The notes beneath the pieces were generated by a model, which saw only the letters and a list, made by a program, of their open reading frames with translations, searched no databases and had not been told where the DNA came from. Both the position numbers and the translations under genes were made by a program. From Phycicoccus sp. Root101 (GTDB taxonomy: Bacteria > Actinomycetota > Actinomycetes > Actinomycetales > Dermatophilaceae): a stretch of 64,000 nt of DNA. Below are positions 16,226-27,063 of this stretch, piece by piece (within the stretch, counting starts at the first letter, position 1; the number at the start of each line of letters is the position of its first letter). The stretch spans positions 310,001 through 374,000 of the forward strand of contig NZ_LMCM01000009.1 in assembly GCF_001426245.1 (NCBI RefSeq), in the 5' to 3' direction.

Positions 16226-18847
16226 ATGACCGACGCACCCTCCACGCCCCGCGCTGCCACCATCCCCGACCGGCCCTCCATCGACGGGCTCGAGGACACG
16301 TGGTCGCAGGTATGGCGCGAGCAGGGCACCTACGCGTTCGACCGGGCGTCCGCCCACGAGCGCGGCCGGTCCTCGGTCTTCTCCATCGACACCCCGCCGC
16401 CGACCGCGTCGGGTTCGCTGCACATGGGGCACGTGTTCTCCTACACGCACACCGACTGCATGGCGCGCTACAAGCGGATGGCCGGGTTCGAGGTCTTCTA
16501 CCCGATCGGCTGGGACGACAACGGCCTGCCCACCGAGAAGCGCGTGCAGAACTACTACGGCGTCCGCGGCGACGCGACGCTCCCCTACGCGCCGGACTTC
16601 GAGCCGCCGCACCGCGGTGACGCCAAGAGCCTCAAGGCCGCCGACACGATGCCGATCTCGCGGCAGAACTTCATCGAGCTGTGCGACGAGCTGACCGTCA
16701 AGGACGAGGAGGCGTTCGAGAGCCTGTTCCGCCGGATGGGCTTCTCGCTCGACTGGGACATCTCCTACCGCACCATCGACGACCACTCCCGAGCCACGGC
16801 CCAGCAGGCGTTCCTGCGCAACCTCGCCCGCGGCGAGGCCTACCAGTCCGAGGCTCCCGGCCTGTGGGACGTCACCTTCCAGACCGCCGTGGCCCAGGCC
16901 GAGCTCGAGGCCCGTGACTACCCCGGCGCCTACCACCGCGTCGCCTTCCACGGCGCCGACGGCCCGATCCACATCGAGACCACCCGCCCCGAGCTGATCC
17001 CGGCCGTGGTGGCGCTGATCGCCCACCCCGACGACGAGCGGTATGCCGCGCTGTTCGGCACCACGGTCACGTCACCGTTGTTCGGGGTCGAGATCCCCGT
17101 CGTCGCCCACCCGGCGGCCGAGCCCGACAAGGGCGCCGGCATCGCCATGTGCTGCACCTTCGGCGACCTCACCGACGTGCTGTGGTGGCGTGAGCTCCAG
17201 CTGCCGACCCGCTCGATCATCACCCGCTCCGGCCGGATCCAGGCCGAGGTCCCCGACTGGGTCGCGGGCGGTCCCGGCGAGGCACTGTTCGCCGACGACG
17301 TCGCGGGCAAGACGACCTTCAGCGCCCGCGAGGCGATCGTGGCCGCGCTGCGCGAGTCCGGTGACCTCGACGGCGAGCCCAAGGCCACCCAGCGCAAGGC
17401 CAACTTCTACGAGCGCGGCGAGAAGCCGCTCGAGATCGTCACCTCCCGCCAGTGGTACATCCGCAACGGTGGACGCGACCGCGAGCTCAACGCCGAGTTC
17501 ATCGAGCGTGGGCGCCAGGTCGAGTTCCACCCGGCGTTCATGCGCGCCCGGTACGAGAACTGGGTCAGCGGTCTCAACGGCGACTGGCTCGTCTCGCGTC
17601 AACGGTTCTTCGGCGTCCCGATCCCCGTCTGGTTCCCGCTCGACGACGCCGGCGACCCGGTATACGACAAGCCCCTGGTGCCCTCTGAGGACGAGCTGCC
17701 GGTCGACCCGGCGGCGCAGGCGCCCTCGGGGTACGACGAGTCGCAGCGTGGCGTGCCCGGTGGGTTCGTCGGCGACCCCGACATCATGGACACCTGGGCG
17801 ACGTCGTCGCTCACGCCGCAGATCGCCGGTCGCTGGCGCGACGACCCGGAGCTGTTCGCGGACGTCTTCCCCATGGACGTCCGCCCCCAGGGCCACGACA
17901 TCATCCGGACCTGGCTGTTCTCGACGATGGTCCGCTCGCACCTCGAGTTCGACTCGGTGCCGTGGCACAACGCCGCGCTCTCGGGCTGGATCCTCGACCC
18001 CGACCGCAAGAAGATGAGCAAGTCCAAGGGCAACGTCGTCACGCCGGAGGACGTCGTCAAGGAGCACTCGGCCGACGCGGTCCGCTACTGGGCGGCCAGC
18101 GGCCGACTAGGGGCCGACGCGGCCTACGACACCGGGCAGATGAAGGTCGGCAGGCGCCTGGCGATCAAGGTCCTCAACGCCACCAAGTTCGCCCTGAGCT
18201 TCGGGGAGGTCGAGGGCGATCTTGCTGCGGCAGTGACGAACCCGCTCGACGTCGCCATGCTCGCGGAGCTGCGTGACGTCGTGGGCAAGGCGACGGCCGG
18301 GTTCGAGTCGTGGGACCACACCCGCGCGCTCGAGACGACCGAGACGTTCTTCTGGACGTTCTGCGACGACTACCTCGAGCTGGTCAAGGACCGCGCCTAC
18401 GGCGGCCAGGGCGACGAGGCCGCTGCGTCGGCCCGCGCTGCCCTGCGCATCGCCCTCGACGTGCTGCTGCGGCTGCTCGCGCCGTTCCTCCCCTACGTCA
18501 CCGAGGAGGTCTGGTCCTGGTGGCACGAGGGCTCGGTCCACCGTGCCGCGTGGCCGACCACCTACGACGTGGCCGTCGGTGCCGGTGGCGACCCGGCCGT
18601 CCTCACCGCGGTGGGCGAGGCCCTCGCCGGCGTCCGGAAGGCCAAGTCCGAGGCCAAGGTCGGCATGCGTGCCGAGGTCGCCTCGCTCGTCCTCGCCGGC
18701 CCCGCGGAGTGGGTGGCCCGGGTCCAGCTCGCCGAGACCGACCTGCGCGCCGCCGGCCGCATCACGGCGACGCCGACCTATGCCGAGGCAGAGACCCCGG
18801 AGGTCCGGGACGCCGAGCTCATCCCGGTGGAGAAGCCGAAGGCCTGA
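16226..18847 (+). CDS. valS: Valyl-tRNA synthetase, archaeal/rickettsial type
   Basis: Charges tRNA-Val in the cytoplasm. The 873-residue class I synthetase has HMGH (HIGH signature) in [13 protein letters not shown] and KMSKS in [11 protein letters not shown]. The ATG is preceded by GGGAAG. The stretch [19 protein letters not shown] just after the HIGH motif is characteristic of the archaeal-type ValRS, not of the common bacterial type, and the C-terminal coiled coil is short. The editing domain insert is present between the two signatures. It stands alone as a transcription unit and its 3' end overlaps the convergent downstream gene by 70 bp. Confidence 0.93.
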   Translation: MTDAPSTPRAATIPDRPSIDGLEDTWSQVWREQGTYAFDRASAHERGRSSVFSIDTPPPTASGSLHMGHVFSYTHTDCMARYKRMAGFEVFYPIGWDDNGLPTEKRVQNYYGVRGDATLPYAPDFEPPHRGDAKSLKAADTMPISRQNFIELCDELTVKDEEAFESLFRRMGFSLDWDISYRTIDDHSRATAQQAFLRNLARGEAYQSEAPGLWDVTFQTAVAQAELEARDYPGAYHRVAFHGADGPIHIETTRPELIPAVVALIAHPDDERYAALFGTTVTSPLFGVEIPVVAHPAAEPDKGAGIAMCCTFGDLTDVLWWRELQLPTRSIITRSGRIQAEVPDWVAGGPGEALFADDVAGKTTFSAREAIVAALRESGDLDGEPKATQRKANFYERGEKPLEIVTSRQWYIRNGGRDRELNAEFIERGRQVEFHPAFMRARYENWVSGLNGDWLVSRQRFFGVPIPVWFPLDDAGDPVYDKPLVPSEDELPVDPAAQAPSGYDESQRGVPGGFVGDPDIMDTWATSSLTPQIAGRWRDDPELFADVFPMDVRPQGHDIIRTWLFSTMVRSHLEFDSVPWHNAALSGWILDPDRKKMSKSKGNVVTPEDVVKEHSADAVRYWAASGRLGADAAYDTGQMKVGRRLAIKVLNATKFALSFGEVEGDLAAAVTNPLDVAMLAELRDVVGKATAGFESWDHTRALETTETFFWTFCDDYLELVKDRAYGGQGDEAAASARAALRIALDVLLRLLAPFLPYVTEEVWSWWHEGSVHRAAWPTTYDVAVGAGGDPAVLTAVGEALAGVRKAKSEAKVGMRAEVASLVLAGPAEWVARVQLAETDLRAAGRITATPTYAEAETPEVRDAELIPVEKPKA

Positions 18848-19479
18848 ACCCTGCGCAGCCCGTCGGGCTGGACGGCGACCCACGGGACGTCCCAGCCCGA
18901 CAGGCGCAGGGCCCGGCCCGCGAACCGGTCCTCGTCGAGCAGGGTGACCTGCCCGGTCGCCGGGTCGTAGACGTCGAGCACCCGGTCGCCATCACCCGGC
19001 AGCACGAGGGTCACGTGCCGGGGCAGGGTGGTGCTGCCGATGTAGAGCAGTGCCGGCTCCCCCTCGGCCACCACCTCGAGCAACCTGGCGTGGGCGGTGC
19101 GGAGCCCGGCGGTGGTGAGCGGGCGCACCACCCGCAGCTCGTAGCTCGCGCCCTTGCGGGCGGCCCCGAACTCCAGCTCCTTGCGGGCGCCCCACGGGGG
19201 CGTGCCGAGGGCCCGGGGCCACGGGAGGTTCAGTCGGCGTCCCCCGGCGAACAACCGGTTGGTGCGTGCCATGACCACCCGCTCGTATGCCGCGAAGCGC
19301 TCCTTCTCGGTCGCGCCCGCAGGGGCGTCACCCCGCGGCTCCTGGCCCGTGGTGATCCACCGCGCGAAGGCGGGGTTGACGAGCATCCGGGCCACGGTGA
19401 GACAGGCCGACCCGCAGGTGACCGGACTCTGCTGCACCGGTCCCACGTCGCCGCTGCCCAACCGGTACCCCATGGCCAT
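18778..19479 (-). CDS. Possible papain/C39-like cysteine protease, unassigned
   Basis: A 233-residue protein with no signal peptide. Near the N-terminus is [15 protein letters not shown] (Q-x5-C-G), the oxyanion Gln plus catalytic Cys arrangement of papain-fold and C39 peptidases. A His in LPRHVTLVL and an Asp in VYDPATGQV, about 150 and 170 residues later, complete a plausible triad with the spacing of that fold. The start is the first of two in-frame ATGs behind AGGATGGG. The last 23 codons lie antisense to the end of valS. The substrate is unknown, and the enzymatic role is an inference from three motifs. Confidence 0.6.
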   Translation of the reverse strand: MAMGYRLGSGDVGPVQQSPVTCGSACLTVARMLVNPAFARWITTGQEPRGDAPAGATEKERFAAYERVVMARTNRLFAGGRRLNLPWPRALGTPPWGARKELEFGAARKGASYELRVVRPLTTAGLRTAHARLLEVVAEGEPALLYIGSTTLPRHVTLVLPGDGDRVLDVYDPATGQVTLLDEDRFAGRALRLSGWDVPWVAVQPDGLRRVQAFGFSTGMSSASRTSGVSASA

Positions 19480-19535
19480 GGGCCCATCCTGTCCGCTCGG
19501 CCCGGTCCCGTCCACCACGCCCGGGGGACCGGACC

Positions 19536-20126
19536 TCAGCGCACGGTGGCGCGCCGACCCGCCTGAGCCAGGAGCAGGGTCGCCGGGGGTGCGAAGTCGG
19601 GGACCTGGGGCGGTGGCGCGAACCGGCTGGGACGGTCTTCGTCGGTGATGTGGTCCCTCGCCCAGGGCCACAGGTCCATCGCCAGGGTCGAGGGGATGGG
19701 CCGGTCGAGCCCGAGGGCCGTGGCCACGTCCCAGCCGTGCAGCGTGATCTCCAACGCCCCGACCGCACCGAGCGTCTCGCGGGCGAGCTCGAGCGGACCG
19801 AGCACCACCATCGGCTCCGCGGGAGGGATCCAGGCGGCGACGAGCCCGCAGGCCCGCTGCCGGATGCTGGCGAGCAGGGCCCCGGCATCCACAGGGCCGG
19901 GCTCGGGGGCGAGGGCCAACGAGGAGGACCGGGCCGCCTCCGCCATCGCTGCCAGCGAGTCGTCCATGTGCAGGAGCAGGTCCAGCAACGACCACCGCGC
20001 GCAGGGCGTTGGCCGGTGCAGGGACTCGGGCGTCACGTGGGCCAGGCAGCCGCGGGTGTAGCCGACGGCCCGGTCCAGCAGCTCGACGGCGCTCGGGGTC
20101 GGTGGGGAGGAGCCTGGCAAGGACAT
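19536..20126 (-). CDS. DinB/maleylpyruvate isomerase-like metal-binding protein (TIGR03086-like)
   Basis: A 196-residue four-helix-bundle protein of the group that includes mycothiol-dependent maleylpyruvate isomerase. Signs are an N-terminal W-x-x-x-D-L-L-x-H region (WSLLDLLLH) and the signature LHGWDVATALG, whose histidines bind a divalent metal in the family. The start lies 5 nt after the stop of the sigma factor gene and lacks a good ribosome site, so translation is probably coupled to it. Some members of this fold act as zinc-dependent anti-sigma-like proteins, which makes the pairing worth noting, but the substrate or partner is unknown. Confidence 0.7.
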   Translation of the reverse strand: MSLPGSSPPTPSAVELLDRAVGYTRGCLAHVTPESLHRPTPCARWSLLDLLLHMDDSLAAMAEAARSSSLALAPEPGPVDAGALLASIRQRACGLVAAWIPPAEPMVVLGPLELARETLGAVGALEITLHGWDVATALGLDRPIPSTLAMDLWPWARDHITDEDRPSRFAPPPQVPDFAPPATLLLAQAGRRATVR

Positions 20127-20131
20127 GGTGG

Positions 20132-21154
20132 TCAGCGGGTGACGAGGTGGTCGGCCGGCAGCGTCGCCGGCAGGCCGAACTTCGCGAACAGCTCGAGGTC
20201 GAAGAAGGCCGCGACGTGCTCCACCTGCGTGCCGCGCAGGGTCAGCACCTGCAGGTGGAACGGGGCGAACGTGCCGTCGGGCTGGCGCATGTAGAGGCCG
20301 AACGCCGGCTGACCGTTCGCCATCGTCGCCACCATCGGCATGTCGTTGGTCCCGCCGGGGCACTGGGTGTCGATGAGCCGGCCGATCGCCTCGGCCCCCG
20401 AGTACCACCCGGTGAACGGAGGCATCTCCCACACCGCGTCGGCGGTGAGCATGCCGACGATCGCGGTGATGTCCTTGTCCCAGAACGCCTTCACGTAGCG
20501 GTCGAGCATCGCCTGCTTCTCGGCGTCGAGGGTCGTGTCGAGGGTGTCCTGGCTGAGGTCGGCCTTGGACAGCTGGGCGTGCGCGCGCTGGAGGGCGCTG
20601 TTCACGGCGGCCTCGGTGGTGTCGAGGGCTGCTGCCACCTCGGAGGCCTTCCAGCGCAGGACGTCGCGCAGGATGAGGACCGCGCGCTGCCGGGCCGGGA
20701 GGTGCTGGAGGGCGGCGATGAAGGCGAGGCGGATGCTCTCACGCTGGCCGACGATGCTCGCCGGGTCGCTCGACTCCCCGGCGACCAAGGGGTCCGGCGC
20801 CGGCTCCAGCCAGGAGATCTCGTTCGAGGACGCGAGGGCGTCGCCGGGCTCGCTGGCCGGGGCCCCCAGCCCCGTCGGCAGCGGCCTGCGGTCCTTGCCC
20901 TCGAGCGCGGTGAGGCAGACGTTCGTCGCGATGCGGTAGAGCCACGTCCGCACCGACGACCTCCCCTCGAAGCCACCGTAGGCGCGCCACGCACGGAGGT
21001 AGGTCTCCTGGACCAGGTCCTCGGCGTCGTGGATCGACCCGGTCATCCGGTAGCAGTGGGCGGTGAGCTCGCGCCGGTAGCCGTCGGCGAGCGCCGGGAA
21101 CGCCTCGGTCTGCGGCACCTCGGTGCCGGCCTGGGTGTCGCTCAGCTGGGTCAT
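20132..21154 (-). CDS. ECF sigma factor with C-terminal SnoaL-like domain (SigG/TIGR02960-like)
   Basis: RNA polymerase sigma factor of the extracytoplasmic-function group. In the 340-residue product, region 2 spans about residues 25-95 (CYRMTGSIHDAEDLVQETYL), region 4 about 135-190 (helix-turn-helix with SEVAAALDTTEAAVNSAL), and a SnoaL/NTF2-like domain about 205-330. That C-terminal domain is known to modulate activity in such sigma factors, replacing a separate anti-sigma factor. The ATG is preceded by AGGAGG. A minus-strand -10 TAGGGT lies about 40 nt upstream. It heads a two-gene unit with the DinB-like gene. Confidence 0.88.
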   Translation of the reverse strand: MTQLSDTQAGTEVPQTEAFPALADGYRRELTAHCYRMTGSIHDAEDLVQETYLRAWRAYGGFEGRSSVRTWLYRIATNVCLTALEGKDRRPLPTGLGAPASEPGDALASSNEISWLEPAPDPLVAGESSDPASIVGQRESIRLAFIAALQHLPARQRAVLILRDVLRWKASEVAAALDTTEAAVNSALQRAHAQLSKADLSQDTLDTTLDAEKQAMLDRYVKAFWDKDITAIVGMLTADAVWEMPPFTGWYSGAEAIGRLIDTQCPGGTNDMPMVATMANGQPAFGLYMRQPDGTFAPFHLQVLTLRGTQVEHVAAFFDLELFAKFGLPATLPADHLVTR

Positions 21155-21191
21155 CGGGATCCTCCTGGTCGGCCACTGCGGTGCTCGCCCC

Positions 21192-21197
21192 ACCCTA
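21192..21197 (-). promoter_or_regulatory. Putative -10 of the sigma factor gene
   Basis: TAGGGT on the minus strand, 38 nt before the ATG and upstream of its AGGAGG ribosome site. Confidence 0.4.
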
Positions 21198-21257
21198 GGC
21201 ACAGGGGGGTCGTACCGGGACAGACCCGCACGCCGACCAGAACTCATCGCCCGGGTA

Positions 21258-21277
21258 ACAAATCGCCCTCGATTTGT
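21258..21277. promoter_or_regulatory. Perfect 8-4-8 dyad, candidate operator
   Basis: ACAAATCG and CGATTTGT are separated by CCCT. The dyad is AT-rich against its surroundings. It lies between the sigma factor gene and the DUF4129/MoxR operon, 33 bp before the -10 of the latter, so a bound protein could affect either unit. Confidence 0.5.
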
Positions 21278-21309
21278 CGCCGTACCCGTCGACGGGCCAC
21301 CCCGCTGTC

Positions 21310-21315
21310 TAGGGT
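21310..21315 (+). promoter_or_regulatory. Putative -10 of the DUF4129-MoxR-DUF58 operon
   Basis: TAGGGT ends 8 nt before the GTG start and there is no ribosome site, consistent with a leaderless transcript. Confidence 0.55.
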
Positions 21316-21323
21316 CGTGGACC

Positions 21324-22058
21324 GTGACCGGACGCGGGCGGGTGCTGCTGGGCGGGGGCGGGCTGACGCTCCTGCTCGCTGCCTGGGTGTCGGCCACCGG
21401 CCCGGTGGCCATCTTCGCGCGCCGGGACCTCACCCGTGCGCCCGTCCCGGTCCCCGGCATCGACTACGGCGTGGACGGCAGCGCAGGGTCCGAGGGGCGC
21501 CGGAGCTCGAACGTCCTGCCCGGCCCCGACCAGCCCTTCCTGGTGGGGCTCGTGACCTGGGCGGCCAAGATCGTCCTCGCCGTCATCGTCCTGGCCCTCC
21601 TGGTCGCGGCGGTCCGCGAGCTGCGGCAGTGGTGGGACACCCGGACCGGTGCCGAGCCCCAGGTCCCCGACGACGTCGTCGTCCCCGAGGTGCTCCTGCG
21701 CGGTGCCCGCGAGGGCGAGGAGCTGCTGACCACCGGCACGCCCGCGAACGCCGTGATCGCCGCCTGGGTGGCGCTGGAGGCGGCAGCGCGCTCGATCGGC
21801 GTGCGCGACGACACGACCCGCACCTCGGAGGAGCTGGTCACCGCCGTCCTGCGCTCCTGGTCGGTCGACCGTGCCCCGCTCGACGTGCTGGCGGCCCTGT
21901 ACCGCGAAGCCCGCTTCTCGACCCACCCCGTGGGCGAGGAGATGCGTACCAGCGCCCGCGAGGCGCTGCAGCAGGTCCAGGTGGAGCTGCGCAACGCCGT
22001 CCCCAAGGGCCAGCGCCCGGGCGCCTCGACGTCGGCCGGTCCGGGCGGGAGACGATGA
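21324..22058 (+). CDS. DUF4129 domain membrane protein
   Basis: A 244-residue protein with two hydrophobic helices (about 8-28 and 73-96) and a cytosolic C-terminal domain of the DUF4129 type, helical and with a conserved A-W-x-x-L-E/A-x-A start (AAWVALEAAARS). DUF4129 proteins accompany MoxR ATPases and DUF58 proteins across actinobacteria. This is the first gene of a five-gene operon whose members overlap or abut. The function is unknown; a role in envelope assembly or protease-like maturation has been proposed for the cluster type. Confidence 0.75.
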   Translation: MTGRGRVLLGGGGLTLLLAAWVSATGPVAIFARRDLTRAPVPVPGIDYGVDGSAGSEGRRSSNVLPGPDQPFLVGLVTWAAKIVLAVIVLALLVAAVRELRQWWDTRTGAEPQVPDDVVVPEVLLRGAREGEELLTTGTPANAVIAAWVALEAAARSIGVRDDTTRTSEELVTAVLRSWSVDRAPLDVLAALYREARFSTHPVGEEMRTSAREALQQVQVELRNAVPKGQRPGASTSAGPGGRR

Positions 22059-22558
22059 GGGCGCGCCTCGTGGCCCTGGGCCCTGTCCGCCAGCTCGTCC
22101 TCGCGCTCGTGGTGGCGCTGGCCGTGGGGACCGTCACGGTCGCCGTCCCGGTCCTGGCCAGCCCCGGGCTGCTGCTCGCCTGCGCCTCCCTCGTCGCGGC
22201 CATCGCCGTGCTGGCGCAGTGGCTCTGGCAGTCCCGCGGGTCGACCGACTGGACGCACACGTTCACCTCCACGACGCCGGCCCGGGGCACCGACCTGCGC
22301 ATCGCCCGCATCGCCGGCGACATCCGGGCCACGACCTCGGGGAGCGACCCCGTCGCCGCGCAGCACCTCCACGACACCTTGACCTCCCTCGCGTCCGACC
22401 AGCTGCGCCTGCGCCGGGGGATCTCGCTCGCCGACGCCCCGGACGAGGCCCACGCGGCGCTCGGACCCGACCTCACGGCATACCTGACCCAACCGCCTCC
22501 GTCGCGCCTGACCGGCGCGCGCCTCGAGGCGTTCACCACCACCCTGGAGGAGCTCTAA
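22055..22558 (+). CDS. Small membrane protein of the MoxR operon
   Basis: A 167-residue protein with two adjacent hydrophobic helices (about 10-30 and 34-54) followed by a soluble, polar domain. It overlaps the DUF4129 gene by 4 nt (ATGA) and its TAA directly abuts the MoxR start. No motif is recognised. Uncharacterised proteins of this layout commonly sit at this place in actinobacterial MoxR/DUF58 operons. Confidence 0.65.
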   Translation: MRARLVALGPVRQLVLALVVALAVGTVTVAVPVLASPGLLLACASLVAAIAVLAQWLWQSRGSTDWTHTFTSTTPARGTDLRIARIAGDIRATTSGSDPVAAQHLHDTLTSLASDQLRLRRGISLADAPDEAHAALGPDLTAYLTQPPPSRLTGARLEAFTTTLEEL

Positions 22559-23575
22559 GTGACCCAGCCCGTGACCCCAACGGTGACCCTGACCCTCGAC
22601 CAGGTCTCGGCCCGTGCCGAAGCCATCCTCAGCGAGGTGGAGCGTGCCGTCGTCGGCAAACGCCGCAGCCTGGAGATCGTCCTCGCGGGCGTGCTGGCCG
22701 GTGGCCACGTCCTCATGGAGGACTTCCCCGGGCTGGGCAAGACCCTGGCGGCGCGGTCGTTCGCGCAGTCGCTGGGGCTCGACTTCGCCCGGGCCCAGTT
22801 CACGCCGGACCTGCTGCCGAGCGACCTCACCGGGTCGTTCCTCTACGACCAGCGCACCCACGAGTTCGCCTTCCGCAAGGGGCCGCTGTTCACCGGGCTG
22901 CTGCTTGCCGACGAGATCAACCGCACTCCCCCCAAGACGCAGTCGGCGCTGCTCGAGGCGATGCAGGAGGGGCAGGTGACCGTCGAGGGCGAGACGTTCG
23001 CCCTCCCGCGCCCCTTCCACGTCCTGGCCACGGCCAACCCGGTGGAGTACGAGGGCACCTATCCGTTGCCCGAGGCCCAGCTCGACCGGTTCCTGCTCCG
23101 GGTCAGCTTCGGCTACCCCACGGCCGCCGAGGAGTGGGACGTCCTGCAGCGCCGGATGGCCCGCCGGCAGGAGGCCCAGGAGGTCACCCGCGTCACCGAC
23201 GCGGCCGGCCTGCTGCAGATGCAGGCGGCCGTCGAGACCGTCGCCGTCGACGAGGGCGTGGGCCAGTACTGCGTGCGCCTCGCCGCCGCGACCCGCACCC
23301 ACCAGAACCTGCTCATGGGCGCCTCACCGCGAGGCTCGCTCGCGCTGCTGCTGACGTCACGGGCGTATGCCGTGCTGCGCGGCCGCGACTACGTCACCCC
23401 CGAGGACGTCAAGGCCGTCGCCCACGCCTGCCTCGACCACCGCGTCACCGTGCGCCCAGAGCTGTGGATGAACGACGTGTCGGCGGCGAGCGTCGTCGAG
23501 GCCGTCCTCTCCTCGGTGCCGACACCGTCGGCCACGGTGGCCGGATCGGCCCGGACGGGCTTCGAGCGCCCGTGA
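22559..23575 (+). CDS. MoxR family AAA+ ATPase
   Basis: Chaperone-like AAA+ ATPase thought to assist assembly of von Willebrand-type partner proteins. The 338-residue product has Walker A MEDFPGLGKT with Lys61, Walker B LLLADEIN near residue 117, and the MoxR signature EAMQEGQVTV just after it. The C-terminal lid domain is complete. The GTG follows the upstream stop with no gap. The next gene, a DUF58 protein, starts within its last 4 nt; this pairing is the usual partner arrangement. Confidence 0.92.
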   Translation: MTQPVTPTVTLTLDQVSARAEAILSEVERAVVGKRRSLEIVLAGVLAGGHVLMEDFPGLGKTLAARSFAQSLGLDFARAQFTPDLLPSDLTGSFLYDQRTHEFAFRKGPLFTGLLLADEINRTPPKTQSALLEAMQEGQVTVEGETFALPRPFHVLATANPVEYEGTYPLPEAQLDRFLLRVSFGYPTAAEEWDVLQRRMARRQEAQEVTRVTDAAGLLQMQAAVETVAVDEGVGQYCVRLAAATRTHQNLLMGASPRGSLALLLTSRAYAVLRGRDYVTPEDVKAVAHACLDHRVTVRPELWMNDVSAASVVEAVLSSVPTPSATVAGSARTGFERP

Positions 23576-24957
23576 GCGACCTGCGGGCCGGGGTCGGCGG
23601 CCGGGTGCTGGCCGGCCGGTGGCGGGCGACCCCGGCGCACGTCCGCTCCCTGGCTCTCGGCCTGGTGCTGGTGGCCGCGGGGGTCGTCCTGCGCCGTCCC
23701 GACGCGGTGGTGCTCGGGGGGCCGCTGCTGCTCGTGGCGCTGTGGGCCACCACGCGGCGGCCGACGACCGACCCCGCCGTGCACGCCCGGGTCGGCCACC
23801 CGCTCCTGCGCGAGGGGCAGGCCACCACCTGGCGGGCCACGGTGGAGCCGCACCCGGACGTCGAGGAGGTGGGCCTGACCCTGCTCCCCACGCCATACAC
23901 CGCCTACTCCCCTTCGTCCCGCTCCCTGTCGGCCACCACCGACGGGACGGAGCCGACCACGGTCTCCCTGGTCTGCCGCAGCACCCGTTGGGGACGCAGG
24001 CCCCTCGGTCCGGCCACGGTGGCGCTGACCAGCCCCCTGGGGGCGTTCCGCTGGGAGCCCGAGCCCGTCTCGCTGGCGCCCATCCCGACGGTGCCGCTGC
24101 CGGACAGCTTCACCGCGCGGGTCGCTGTTCCCCGCCCCGACGGGCTGGTCGGCCAGAACCGGTCCCACCACCCCGGTGACGGCGGGGAGCTCGACCAGGT
24201 CAGGCCCTTCCGGTTCGGTGACCGGCTGCGCCGGGTCCACTGGCCCGTCTCGGTCCGCACCGGCGAGCTGCACGTCACCGCCACCCACGCCGACCAGGAC
24301 AGCGAGATCCTCCTGCTCGTCGACGCCATGAACGACCTCGGGCAGAGCGAGGGTCTCGGTGGGTCCAGCAGCAGCCTCGACAACGCCGTCCGTGCCGCGG
24401 GCGCGATCGCCGAGCACTACCTGCGAGCCGGCGACCGGGTGGGCCTCATCGTCCTGGGCGCCCGCGACCTTCCACCCGTCACGGCGGCGGCCGGACCGCA
24501 CCACCTGCGCCGCCTGCTCGACGCCCTCGCGCGCACCACCGTGGCCGACGGCACGGTCAGCGACGAGAAGCGCCTGCGCTCCCAGCTGCGGCACCACGTC
24601 CCGGCCGGGACCCTCGCCGTCATCCTCACGCCCGCCGTCTCCCCCGACGTCCTCGCCCACGCCGTCGGGCTGTCGCGACGCGGCATCTCGGTCGTCACGG
24701 TCGACACGCTGCCGGCGCACCTCGCCACCGGCGACATCCCGCTCGAACGCCTGGCCGAGGTCGTCGCGACGAGCGCCGACCACCCGGCGGAGAGCCGTCT
24801 CGCATGGCGGTTGCGGCTGCTCGAACGCAACCGAGAGATGGCCCGCGCCCGTGAGGCGGGTGTGCCGATCGTCCCCTGGGCCGGTCCCGGCACCCTCGAC
24901 CTCGTGCTGCGCGACCTCGGGCGACGTTCGCGGTCGCCACGGGTGGTCAGCCGATGA
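23572..24957 (+). CDS. DUF58 domain protein (von Willebrand A-like, MoxR partner)
   Basis: A 461-residue protein with two hydrophobic helices near residues 20-60, a beta-rich stretch, the DUF58 core around residues 205-230 (GGELDQVRPFRFGD then RRVHWPVSVRTGEL) and a von Willebrand A-like domain beginning at EILLLVDAMND. The DxSxS metal site is only partly conserved. It overlaps moxR upstream and the last gene of the operon downstream by 4 nt each. Confidence 0.85.
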   Translation: MSDLRAGVGGRVLAGRWRATPAHVRSLALGLVLVAAGVVLRRPDAVVLGGPLLLVALWATTRRPTTDPAVHARVGHPLLREGQATTWRATVEPHPDVEEVGLTLLPTPYTAYSPSSRSLSATTDGTEPTTVSLVCRSTRWGRRPLGPATVALTSPLGAFRWEPEPVSLAPIPTVPLPDSFTARVAVPRPDGLVGQNRSHHPGDGGELDQVRPFRFGDRLRRVHWPVSVRTGELHVTATHADQDSEILLLVDAMNDLGQSEGLGGSSSSLDNAVRAAGAIAEHYLRAGDRVGLIVLGARDLPPVTAAAGPHHLRRLLDALARTTVADGTVSDEKRLRSQLRHHVPAGTLAVILTPAVSPDVLAHAVGLSRRGISVVTVDTLPAHLATGDIPLERLAEVVATSADHPAESRLAWRLRLLERNREMARAREAGVPIVPWAGPGTLDLVLRDLGRRSRSPRVVSR

Positions 24958-25532
24958 GTGCGTCAGCCGGCACCCCGCACCAGCCCCGGGCCGGTTCCCG
25001 CACCAGCATCCTTGGCCTCTCCGCGTCGCAGGCCGCCGTCCGCGGCGTGCTGCTCGGCGCGTCCGTGGCACTGGTGGCGACGACGCTCGTCGCCGCGCCG
25101 GACGGACTGCTCCCCGCCGCGATCCTGCTCGTCGCCCTCGCGTCGTGGGCCGCCTGGCGCCCGGAGTCCGCCGCGGCGTCCGCGCTCGTCGCCGCCCTGG
25201 CCCTGTTCTGGGTGGGCACCGTCCCCGTCCCCGCCACGACGCAGGGGTGGCTGCTGCTGCTCGTCGCCGCGTGGCTCCTCCTGCTGGTCCACCTCGCCGC
25301 CGCGCTCGCGGCGAGCCTGCCCCCGGGCGCCCCGGTCCCGGCACGATCCCTGCGTCGCTGGTCCCGTCGGACCGCGGTCGTCGCCGCGGGCACCGTGCCC
25401 CTGTGGGCGCTGTCCTCCACGGCCGGTCGCGAGGTGGTCGCCGGCCAGGTCTCCCTGACGTATGCCGCGATCGCCGCCGTGGCGATCCTCGCCCTGGCCG
25501 TGTGGCTGCTGTCGCGCGACCCGCGCCCCTGA
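24954..25532 (+). CDS. Multi-helix membrane protein, end of MoxR operon
   Basis: A 192-residue protein with six hydrophobic helices after a polar N-terminus of about 25 residues. It has no charged active-site-like residues within the membrane and I see no family signature. It overlaps DUF58 by 4 nt (ATGA) and ends just before a strong bidirectional terminator. It probably forms a membrane complex with the DUF4129 and 167-residue proteins. Confidence 0.65.
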   Translation: MSASAGTPHQPRAGSRTSILGLSASQAAVRGVLLGASVALVATTLVAAPDGLLPAAILLVALASWAAWRPESAAASALVAALALFWVGTVPVPATTQGWLLLLVAAWLLLLVHLAAALAASLPPGAPVPARSLRRWSRRTAVVAAGTVPLWALSSTAGREVVAGQVSLTYAAIAAVAILALAVWLLSRDPRP

Positions 25533-25551
25533 CCGGGGACTCGCCAACGAC

Positions 25552-25588
25552 GTGAGGGGCCGCCCGGACAGTCCGGGCGGCCCCTCAC
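25552..25588. terminator. Bidirectional terminator between MoxR operon and clpX
   Basis: A perfect 17-bp inverted repeat (GTGAGGGGCCGCCCGGA) with a CAG loop, lying between convergent genes. Confidence 0.85.
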
Positions 25589-25601
25589 GGGTGGTTCGTG
25601 A

Positions 25602-26876
<1,275 letters not shown>

Positions 26877-27026
26877 TCGCGGTCCTCCGGTCTGTCCGTG
26901 CGAACACTGCCCAGTGCGGGCAGCAACGGTCCGACGCTACAACGCCGCATACCTCCGTGGCTCCATTGAAACCGCCGAGTCGGGCTCCCGTCGCCCTTGT
27001 CCGCTGAGGGCGGACAAGCCTCCGAG

Positions 27027-27056
27027 TTGGTGACCTTCCCGCACCCCCGGTATCCT
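27027..27056 (+). promoter_or_regulatory. Promoter of the riboswitch-terC unit
   Basis: TTGGTG (-35, 27027-27032) and TATCCT (-10, 27051-27056) with an 18-bp spacer. Transcription would begin just before the riboswitch-like element. Confidence 0.55.
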
Positions 27057-27063
27057 TTGAGCA

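Noticed and set aside
26895-26910. ClgR box upstream of clpX
   Set aside because: Only a half site (GTTCGC on the minus strand) without GCG at the right distance.
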